A stretch of DNA of 5,909 bases. It comes from an uncultured Erysipelotrichaceae bacterium. Lineage in GTDB: Bacteria; Bacillota_I; Bacilli_A; Erysipelotrichales; Erysipelotrichaceae. Numbering within the stretch: position 1 is the first letter of the stretch; every line of letters begins with the position of its first letter. The stretch lies in the NCBI GenBank assembly GCA_902795525.1, contig CADBLN010000011.1, positions 1 to 5,909 on the forward strand. The letters run 5' to 3'. This document shows, in pieces, positions 1 through 4,392 of this stretch. The notes beneath the pieces are model-generated. The model was not told the origin of the DNA, did no database searches, and saw only the letters and a program-made list of their open reading frames with translations. A program made the translations under genes and the position numbers.

Positions 1-16
1 ATGTCTTTTTTGTTAA

Positions 17-253
17 TCATTTGTTTAGCCTCCCCCACACAGAAATAAGTGATAGTTGTTTTTCCGACGCCTTCAATCTTTTTAATGCTTTTTCCAATGT
101 TCCATCTTCTAACAACCCACACCATGGTTTATCAGTGCAACGTGCTAGTGATTGAAACATGGATATGCATGTTAGTATTTCTTACACATTCACCTCATCC
201 ACAATATCTCTTTCTAACTCATGATATAGTTTTTCATCTTCTGAATGATTCAT
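17..253 (-). pseudogene. interrupted small gene at the operon's downstream end
   Basis: An ATG at 253 opens a frame of 23 codons (MNHSEDEKLYHE..., acidic) that ends at a TAA at 184-182. The same frame then stays open for another 54 codons to a TGA at 19-17. The later part has a protein-like composition, with TLEKALKRLKASEKQL predicted to be a helix, followed by SLISVWGRLNK. The only ATG after the stop (160) has no Shine-Dalgarno sequence, so independent translation of the second part is doubtful. The frame starts 20 bases inside the end of the preceding gene, as expected for the next operon member, although its own ribosome binding site is weak. I read it as a roughly 77-residue gene broken by one nonsense codon. 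It could instead be a genuine 23-residue peptide followed by non-coding DNA. I recognise no family. Confidence 0.4.
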
Positions 254-434
254 TTTTATTTATATTCCCATATTCGTATTCAACAATTTCATCAAATGTT
301 TCCTTTATTTCATCATAATTATCTACAGTACAATATCTATAATCATTCTTATAAATCACATATTGTCTATCATTATGTTCATGATGTCTTACTTCATAAA
401 GATTCCCATTCATTTCTGTTTTATCAAAGTACAT
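234..434 (-). CDS. small hypothetical protein, 66 aa
   Basis: This is a small soluble protein rich in Tyr, Asp, Glu and Asn. It has an N-terminal part of probable beta strands (NLYEVRHHEHNDRQYVIYKN) and a C-terminal acidic helix (YDEIKETFDEIVEYEY). There is no signal peptide, membrane segment or catalytic motif that I can recognise. The ATG follows the previous gene's stop by 18 bases, with GAGGG about 10 bases upstream, which supports this start. The end overlaps the start of the interrupted frame 17-253 by 20 bases. The strand, spacing and ribosome binding site make it a real member of the operon. The function is unknown. Its small size and place among other unrelated small acidic proteins would fit an accessory or immunity-type protein, but that is inference. 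Confidence 0.7.
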   Translation of the reverse strand: MYFDKTEMNGNLYEVRHHEHNDRQYVIYKNDYRYCTVDNYDEIKETFDEIVEYEYGNINKNESFRR

Positions 435-452
435 ATTTCTATTTCCCTCACT

Positions 453-725
453 TTACAGTTTTTTGTTAATGTCGAAATAGGTTTCTCTTAGCCAATGTTT
501 AAACTCTTTCTTACTGCTAACTTCAATTGTATCCATTACTGAAGTCGATCCGGTCGCATATGGTGACCAATCTGGTTCTGATGAATCATAACCTATTAAC
601 TTTCCCAAGATAATCCAGTCAGAATCTTTAACCCACATCCCGTTCTCCCATAGATAGAATCTATGTTTTGTTTCTCTACCAAAAGTTTTTCTGTCATTCA
701 ACCAATAATATGTTGTTTTATCCAA
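453..725 (-). CDS. small Trp-rich hypothetical protein, 90 aa, TTG start
   Basis: This is an aromatic-rich soluble protein with six Trp in 90 residues. The first half (YYWLNDRKTFGRETKHRFYLW) looks like paired beta strands. A polar loop follows, containing DSSEPDWSPYATGSTSVMD, and the C-terminus is a helix (SKKEFKHWLRETYFD). No family is recognised, and there is no signal peptide or membrane segment. The start is TTG: no in-frame ATG lies at the right place, while a full AAGGAGG lies nine bases upstream inside the preceding gene. The start overlaps the end of that gene (718-1242) by 8 bases, so translation is probably coupled. The function is unknown. Confidence 0.78.
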   Translation of the reverse strand: MDKTTYYWLNDRKTFGRETKHRFYLWENGMWVKDSDWIILGKLIGYDSSEPDWSPYATGSTSVMDTIEVSSKKEFKHWLRETYFDINKKL

Positions 726-1242
726 TGTTCCATTCCTCCTTGTTCAATTCATTTGCTAAATATCTAAGATCTATTTTTAAATTGTTGTAATCTTTAACAT
801 GTTCGAAATCGTCTTCATCAACACTGTGCTGATGACCATCATCACCAATCATCATGCATAAATACTTGCCATTGCAAGAACAATAATATTTTCTGCCTTT
901 TTTGAAATGAATGCTTTCTTCACCAATGTATCTATATTCACCATACACATATAAATTGCTATTATCACCTATTTCATCACTATAACAAGTCCTGTAACGC
1001 CATGGTTCCAACTCATCTACGATATCTTGAATTTCTTCAATACTTTCATATTCCTCTTTTAGTTTTATCCCCTTATTCTCTAGATACATTTTGTTTCTAT
1101 TTGACAGCATTAATGATTTCAAAGGATATGCACCATTAACTTTTGAAAGGCTAAGACTGCAATATTTCACATTATCTTCCATAAGCTCCTTTACTACTAT
1201 TTTGTCCTCCTTGTTGTAGGTTCTTTTTAGCTCTTTGAACAT
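718..1242 (-). CDS. hypothetical protein with SH3-like C-terminal segment, 174 aa
   Basis: This is an acidic soluble protein with no recognised family. Residues about 1-80 are mixed, with a predicted helix at 65-79 (YESIEEIQDIVDELE). Residues about 96-149 are beta-rich (LYVYGEYRYIGEESIHF, then KKGRKYYCSCNGKYLCMMIG) and end in EDDFEHV. The layout 'G-x-x-Y-x-C ... strand ... DDG ... FE-x-V' resembles small SH3-like barrels seen in many phage and accessory proteins, but this is pattern reading, not a family assignment. Three Cys cluster at 121-129 (C121, C123, C129). A C-terminal helix closes the protein (LRYLANELNKEEW). The ATG is preceded by GGGGGTGAG about 4 bases upstream, overlapping the stop of the HIRAN gene, so the two are translated in sequence. 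The function is unknown. Confidence 0.8.
   Translation of the reverse strand: MFKELKRTYNKEDKIVVKELMEDNVKYCSLSLSKVNGAYPLKSLMLSNRNKMYLENKGIKLKEEYESIEEIQDIVDELEPWRYRTCYSDEIGDNSNLYVYGEYRYIGEESIHFKKGRKYYCSCNGKYLCMMIGDDGHQHSVDEDDFEHVKDYNNLKIDLRYLANELNKEEWNIG
735..741 (-). promoter_or_regulatory. Shine-Dalgarno AAGGAGG deciding the TTG start of 453-725
   Basis: The minus strand reads AAGGAGG, nine bases upstream of TTG at 725-723. The nearer ATG at 733-731 is in another frame and stops after 11 codons, so this site selects the TTG start. Confidence 0.7.
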
Positions 1243-1252
1243 AACTCACCCC

Positions 1253-1645
1253 CTAGTAATCAACTAAATAAATTGATATTGAAATCTTCACCATAAACTG
1301 TAAGTCTTTAATATCATTAACCTTCGCAACCAACAATTTTCCTGCATCCATTAACTTTGAAAAGACTACATTATCCTTCTCTGGAACATAGCCTAATTTC
1401 CTTCCTAAATTATCTTCAACCTTAATTGCCCTTTCATCATACTTGTTTTGTTCCCTCTTTAAGTTCAACTTATCGTTGATCTTAACTTCTTTTAAAGCTG
1501 TATCATCTTCTAAATATGATGTTCCGGCCACAAAAGTATCAAACAAATGAATCTCATTTACCAAAGGTTTAATGATTTCAGATAAACCCTTGTCTTCCAT
1601 TACAGTTAATAAGCTTTCTTGTTTAATTGTTAATTCATTTTTCAT
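1253..1645 (-). CDS. stand-alone HIRAN-domain protein, 130 aa
   Basis: Residues about 32-110 match the bacterial HIRAN domain. HLFDTFVAGTSYLED forms the first strand. KINDKLNLKREQNKYDERAI carries the typical 'L-x-R-E-x-N-x-Y-D-x-x-A-I' core. GRKLGYVPEKDN carries the 'G-Y-(I/V)-P' turn, followed by the helix 'KLMDAGK-L-x-A'. In eukaryotic HLTF the HIRAN domain binds the 3' end of single-stranded DNA; in bacteria it occurs alone or fused to helicases and nucleases. Here it stands alone after a roughly 30-residue helical N-terminus, with no enzyme domain, so it is more likely a binding or adaptor subunit than a catalyst. The ATG overlaps the J-domain gene's TGA by 4 bases (ATGA), with GAGG eight bases upstream, which indicates translational coupling. 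Domain assignment is confident; its ligand here is not known. Confidence 0.9.
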   Translation of the reverse strand: MKNELTIKQESLLTVMEDKGLSEIIKPLVNEIHLFDTFVAGTSYLEDDTALKEVKINDKLNLKREQNKYDERAIKVEDNLGRKLGYVPEKDNVVFSKLMDAGKLLVAKVNDIKDLQFMVKISISIYLVDY

Positions 1646-2406
1646 GCGCTTAACCTCACAATGTTGAATCCATTTAATACTTCATCTAATTCTGCACAAT
1701 AATCTTTAAAGCTTTGTATTTCATCTTCCAATTCTTCCCTATATTCTTTAACCTCATTTTCATCTTCTAAAATGAACTTATATTGATAAGGATTCTTAGA
1801 AATTATTTCATCAATTTGCTTTAAGACCTTTTCAATCTTCTCTTCGACATCTGGAATCTCAACATCAATTCCTTTTTCTCCAATTGACTCCAAGTATTGC
1901 TCAACCTTGAACTTTAATTCTTGTAACTCATCCAATTGGTTGTGATTGTAAGCAATCACAATTTGAAACCATAAGCTCCTAATGTTTTCATCCTTAGCCA
2001 AATCAGGTCTTTTGTCAGGGTGAATTTTTTTAGCTAAATAATAATAGATTTCCTTAATCTTTCTTAAATTGAAGCCTGAAACAGTTCCACTTTCCTTAAC
2101 TGCTTGGTTGTCATTAATCATGTCTTGCAACTCACTGTAATAATCAAACATCACACTCTCAATATAATTATCCAGTTCATTTTGATTAATTGTTTTCCCT
2201 TGGTTTAAGCATTTTTGACAATAGGCAATCTGTTTCTTCCTTTTAATGCTTTCAATCTTCAATCTGAAAGCTTCAACCAACAAATCACCAAACTCTTTCA
2301 TGAAGCTTATGCCATATTGTTCTGCTTTCTTTTTAATGGAATCTCTCCTCAACAACAACTTTTCATATTCTGAATATCTTGAATCTTTTACTTTAATTAA
2401 ATCCAT
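1642..2406 (-). CDS. J-domain (DnaJ-like) protein, 254 aa
   Basis: The protein is almost entirely helical. The J-domain signature lies in the middle: LRKIKEIYYYLAKKIHPDKRP (helix II plus the HPD loop, HPD at 129-131), then an acidic stretch and helix III (NIRSLWFQIVIAYNHNQL). HPD is the motif that stimulates ATP hydrolysis by Hsp70/DnaK, so the likely role is to direct an Hsp70 to a specific client. Unlike classical DnaJ, the J region is preceded by about 110 residues of charged helix (with one CxxC, C63-C66) and followed by a coiled-coil-like Glu/Lys-rich C-terminus (185-247). There is no Gly/Phe region and no zinc-finger repeat. Helix I of the J-domain is not obvious. The ATG overlaps the previous gene by 10 bases and has AAAGGGGG just upstream. 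No Hsp70 gene is in the window, so the partner would be the housekeeping DnaK or one encoded outside. Confidence 0.88.
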   Translation of the reverse strand: MDLIKVKDSRYSEYEKLLLRRDSIKKKAEQYGISFMKEFGDLLVEAFRLKIESIKRKKQIAYCQKCLNQGKTINQNELDNYIESVMFDYYSELQDMINDNQAVKESGTVSGFNLRKIKEIYYYLAKKIHPDKRPDLAKDENIRSLWFQIVIAYNHNQLDELQELKFKVEQYLESIGEKGIDVEIPDVEEKIEKVLKQIDEIISKNPYQYKFILEDENEVKEYREELEDEIQSFKDYCAELDEVLNGFNIVRLSA

Positions 2407-2759
2407 TGTATCCCCCTTTCTAGCTCCGCTAATCTCTTCTTTGCTTTTGGATAGCCAGCCTCTAATGCCTTTTGATAGTTTTCCTTAGCTAGATCATATT
2501 CATGCATCTTCAAATAAACATCTCCAATTCCCAGATAAGCCAACTCTCCTCTTTCTAAATCTTGTCTGAAATACTTAAGTGCTAGTTCATAACAACCACT
2601 GTCTTCATAGTAAGAAGCTAACTGAAATTCCCACCTGCAACTATCAACTTTTACAAGATAATTCAATACCTCTAGATATAGGATTCCTTCATCTTCACTT
2701 AGATTGTTTTCATCCAAGGAAAAAATAATCCTATAAGCAAGTTCTTTATTCATTTTCAT
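2397..2759 (-). CDS. short TPR/Sel1-like repeat protein, 120 aa
   Basis: This is a small helical-repeat protein, probably a cytoplasmic protein-protein adaptor. After an N-terminal helix pair (LSEDEGILYLEVLNYLV), TPR-like repeats run from about 44 to 72 (QLASYYEDSGCYELALKYF) and 73 to 105 (YLGIGDVYLKMHEYDLAKEN), followed by a half repeat (PKAKKRLAELE). It resembles the N-terminal part of its upstream neighbour: both have LSE(E/D)E then a Y-x-E-x-L helix, and (E/Q)L-x-x-YY...Y-(D/E)-LALKY(Y/F). It lacks the neighbour's later repeats and beta-rich C-terminus, so it looks like a shortened tandem paralogue. The ATG at 2759 overlaps the upstream gene by 14 bases and has GAGGTGAT five bases upstream. 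A second ATG two codons later is possible but less well spaced. Confidence 0.87.
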   Translation of the reverse strand: MKMNKELAYRIIFSLDENNLSEDEGILYLEVLNYLVKVDSCRWEFQLASYYEDSGCYELALKYFRQDLERGELAYLGIGDVYLKMHEYDLAKENYQKALEAGYPKAKKRLAELERGIQWI

Positions 2760-3636
2760 TGTGCATCACCTCGCATTCATATAAGCCAAAATAGACTTGA
2801 GTTAATGCTTTTCCATCAATTTCGCAATTATTGAAGAACTCAGTCACATCTCTAAACCACTTTCCTTCAAACATAATTGCCATTCCATTTTCATCTTTAC
2901 TGCTTTCAATGTGATACTTCTTTCCTTTGTACTTAAAGCTCACTTTAGTTGGTTGTTTTAAAATGAAGAACAAATCATATAAGTCAAAGTCAATTTCATC
3001 TACCTCAATCAACTTGTATAAATCTTCTATCAACCATTTCATGATATTTAAATCACCAAAGAAACCAGTATGATACAACCTTTCTGCCAAAAACTTTTTA
3101 GCTTCCAAATACAAGTTAACAGCTTCATCTATATTGCCTTCCTCACTTCTGATTCTAGCCAACCTAGTGTAAACTTCTGGCAATGGATCTCCTAACGATA
3201 CCGCATCTTTTACATCTTCTTTTAAATCCTCTATTATCTGACAATACTTTTCATAATCTTTCTCAACAAAATAGCCATTCTTATACATATCTGCTATTTT
3301 TACTTTCGCTAATAATGAGCCCTTTTCAACAGCCTTTGTATAATACTTGAAAGCCTTTTGATAATCAGGTTCACCAGTCCTCCCATAGTAATAGATGTAA
3401 CCTAATCCCTCTGGTGCCCAACTATCACCAAAGCTATCAGCCATCATGTAATACTTCAAAGCCAGATCATATTGTTTTTGACCGTAGTAATAGCCTCCCA
3501 ACTCAACCATGTAGCTGGTGTTGTGAGTCTCTTCAATTAATATTTCCAAAGATTCTGTATACATGAAGATTTCTTCTTCACTTAGTACAGATTTTCTTCT
3601 TAATTGCTCAACTGTTTTTAGTGCCTTTTCATTCAT
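2746..3636 (-). CDS. Sel1/TPR repeat protein with C-terminal beta-rich domain, 296 aa
   Basis: This is the first gene of the operon and encodes a cytoplasmic scaffold-like protein. Sel1/TPR-type repeats occupy about 42-71 (ELGGYYYGQKQYDLALKYY), 74-106 (EGLGYIYYYGRTGEPDYQKA), 108-137 (AKVKIADMYKNGYFVEKDYE) and 153-186 (VYTRLARIRSEEGNIDEAVN). The pattern 'A-x-x-x-L-G-x-x-Y-x-x-G-...-D-Y-x-K-A-x-x-Y-x-x-K-A' is typical of Sel1. A linker with FFGDLNIMKWLIEDLYKL leads to a compact region, 229-291, of strands and a helix (KVSFKYKGKKYHIES, AIMFEGKWFRDVTEFF, CEIDGKAL), which I recall as a recurrent tail in related Clostridia proteins. Such repeats bind other proteins, and no catalytic residues are visible. 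The ATG has GAGGTG eight bases upstream. A probable promoter lies 24-53 bases upstream of it. Confidence 0.9.
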   Translation of the reverse strand: MNEKALKTVEQLRRKSVLSEEEIFMYTESLEILIEETHNTSYMVELGGYYYGQKQYDLALKYYMMADSFGDSWAPEGLGYIYYYGRTGEPDYQKAFKYYTKAVEKGSLLAKVKIADMYKNGYFVEKDYEKYCQIIEDLKEDVKDAVSLGDPLPEVYTRLARIRSEEGNIDEAVNLYLEAKKFLAERLYHTGFFGDLNIMKWLIEDLYKLIEVDEIDFDLYDLFFILKQPTKVSFKYKGKKYHIESSKDENGMAIMFEGKWFRDVTEFFNNCEIDGKALTQVYFGLYECEVMHNENE

Positions 3637-3659
3637 ATTGCCACCTCACACTAAAATTT

Positions 3660-3689
3660 TACATACTATTAATAATATACAGTGTCCAA
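3660..3689 (-). promoter_or_regulatory. candidate promoter of the TPR-J-HIRAN operon
   Basis: On the minus strand, TTGGAC (3689-3684) is followed after 18 bases by TATGTA (3665-3660). Both hexamers are imperfect. An alternative pairing of TTGTCA slightly upstream with TGTATA also has an 18-base spacer. The location, in the AT-rich gap just before the first operon gene, supports a promoter, but the exact boxes are uncertain. Confidence 0.35.
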
Positions 3690-3701
3690 TTTAGTGGACT
3701 G
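3680..3701. promoter_or_regulatory. imperfect inverted repeat overlapping the operon -35 region
   Basis: GTCCA (3684-3688) and TGGAC (3695-3699) form an inverted repeat around the six-base centre ATTTAG. The outer CAGT and ACTG extend the symmetry with a two-base offset. It covers the candidate -35 box, so it could be an operator. A relic of an insertion-sequence end is another possibility. Confidence 0.3.
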
Positions 3702-3745
3702 ACAATATCTGTGCTTTCCAAGCTGAATGATAAACCATTAGGTAT

Positions 3746-3794
3746 AAAAAATTAGGGAACAAGATAGTTATTCTCAAACCAATCTGTTCCCTAA
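3746..3794 (-). terminator. rho-independent terminator, minus strand
   Basis: TTAGGGAACAAGAT (3752-3765) pairs with ATCTGTTCCCTAA (3782-3794), giving a stem of about 13 bp with one bulged base and a 16-base loop. Read on the minus strand, the stem is followed at once by TTTTTT (3751-3746). It lies downstream of the repeat gene (3907-4224) and upstream of the operon promoter, so it separates the two minus-strand transcription units. There is no T tract on the plus side. Confidence 0.75.
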
Positions 3795-3851
3795 ACCTTC
3801 TAAATAGCAATTAGTATTATTAATCAACAAACACTACTGCCAACCATTCTC

Positions 3852-3918
3852 TTAGAAATCATCATCACCAGTTCCCAAGATAATATCCCACAGGCTTCTT
3901 CTACTCTCACCTTTTTTT
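3852..3918 (-). other. out-of-frame continuation of the YYD-repeat gene after an A7 tract
   Basis: The minus-strand coding sequence contains AAAAAAA at 3918-3912, just before the annotated stop. With one A fewer, the frame continues from 3911 for 19 codons as GESRRSLWDIILGTGDDDF and stops at a TAA at 3854-3852. The added GESR falls exactly where the repeats carry GSSK, GKSQ and GTSK, so this reading completes the fifth repeat. The terminator then follows 57 bases after the new stop. I therefore think it is the original C-terminus, displaced by a one-base insertion or reached by slippage. Confidence 0.6.
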
Positions 3919-4224
3919 CTTTTTATCCTCATCATAATAATAGGTCTTCCCTGTTTCAAAATAACTTGGCTTGCTGGTGCCTACTTTCTTATTATTCTTA
4001 TCATAGTAAGTTGTCTCATGACCAAAGAATATGTCTTTTTGACTTTTGCCCATTTCTTTACCACTGGCATCAAAATAATTAGTTTGTCCTGACCTAAACC
4101 AATCAGGCTTACTTGAGCCTATCTTTTTGCCATCTTTGTCATAATAAATAGTTTCATTGAAGAACATGCTTTTTCTGCTATAAGCAACTTTCTTACCATT
4201 TTCATCAAAGAATTCCTTTGTCAT
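3907..4224 (-). CDS. tandem 23-residue YYD/GxSK repeat protein, apparently truncated by frameshift
   Basis: The encoded protein (105 aa) is nearly all repeats of about 23 residues with the pattern '(Y/F)(Y/F)D-x-x-(G/N)-K-(K/E)-x-(G/A)-x-S-(K/R/Q)-x-x-x-F-x-x-x-x-T'. The repeat Asp falls at 7, 29, 52, 75 and 98, giving periods of 22, 23, 23 and 23. Each unit probably forms a beta hairpin; similar uncharacterised repeat proteins are widespread in bacteria. There is no signal peptide. The start is the ATG at 4224, because AAGGAG ends five bases upstream of it; a GTG two codons earlier overlaps this site and is unlikely. The stop interrupts the fifth repeat right after an A7 tract, and the continuation lies in the neighbouring frame (3852-3918). 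It is transcribed on its own, between a TATAAT promoter upstream and a terminator downstream. The function is unknown. Confidence 0.8.
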   Translation of the reverse strand: MTKEFFDENGKKVAYSRKSMFFNETIYYDKDGKKIGSSKPDWFRSGQTNYFDASGKEMGKSQKDIFFGHETTYYDKNNKKVGTSKPSYFETGKTYYYDEDKKKKR

Positions 4225-4257
4225 AAGCACTCCTTTTCATAGTATCTGTACTAATTA

Positions 4258-4263
4258 ATTATA
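4258..4263 (-). promoter_or_regulatory. -10 box of the YYD-repeat gene
   Basis: The minus strand carries a perfect TATAAT, 33 bases upstream of the ATG at 4224. The best -35 candidate (TACAGT, 18 bases further upstream) is weak, so the promoter may need an activator or may rest mainly on the -10 box. Confidence 0.5.
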
Positions 4264-4298
4264 ACACTTACTTCCTCACCCACTGTACATACCCTTAA

Positions 4299-4317
4299 AA
4301 TTTGCATGCAACAAATT
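4299..4317. promoter_or_regulatory. nested palindromes in the divergent promoter region
   Basis: TTGCATGCAA (4302-4311) is a perfect 10-base palindrome. It overlaps a second inverted repeat, AATTTG (4299-4304) with CAAATT (4312-4317). The site lies between the minus-strand -10 box and the plus-strand candidate -10 box, a typical place for an operator acting on both genes. No specific regulator is recognised. Confidence 0.35.
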
Positions 4318-4322
4318 ATAAA
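4317..4322 (+). promoter_or_regulatory. candidate -10 box of the surface-protein gene
   Basis: TATAAA lies about 70 bases upstream of the ATG at 4393 and would give a leader of about 65 bases. The -35 region is poor (TTAAAA, 16 bases upstream). It abuts the nested palindromes. Confidence 0.3.
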
Positions 4323-4373
4323 GTTTCATCAAAGTGTAGCAAGTCTTTGCAGTTTTTATTATTATTAAAACAT

Positions 4374-4379
4374 AAGGAG
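4374..4379 (+). promoter_or_regulatory. Shine-Dalgarno AAGGAG of the surface-protein gene
   Basis: AAGGAG is 13 bases from the ATG at 4393, which is rather far. It is 9 bases from an ATT at 4389 that is in frame with the signal peptide. A second AGGA (4385-4388) is only 4 bases from the ATG. The spacing therefore leaves the start open between the ATG (needing a frameshift) and a rare AUU start. Confidence 0.55.
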
Positions 4380-4392
4380 AAAAAAGGAATTC

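Noticed and set aside
49..469. Two overlapping plus-strand open frames (49-318 and 245-469) rich in Phe, Ile, His and Ser.
   Set aside because: They are antisense to the downstream end of the minus operon, have no good ribosome binding sites, and their hydrophobic/His composition is what complementing an acidic AT-rich gene gives.
2246..2488. Plus-strand open frame of 80 codons.
   Set aside because: It lies antisense across the J-domain and TPR genes, which have clear motifs and coupled starts.
3680..3701. Relic of an insertion-sequence terminal repeat.
   Set aside because: The GTCC...GGAC ends recall IS3-type termini, but there is no transposase, no second end and no target duplication, so the call cannot be supported.
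3752..3794. Hairpin as an IS200/IS605-type end or a riboswitch.
   Set aside because: The stem is followed directly by T6 on the minus strand, downstream of a gene, which fits a terminator better. No conserved riboswitch core is visible.
4225..4230. GTG at 4230 as the start of the YYD-repeat gene.
   Set aside because: It overlaps the AAGGAG Shine-Dalgarno sequence, which is correctly spaced for the ATG at 4224.
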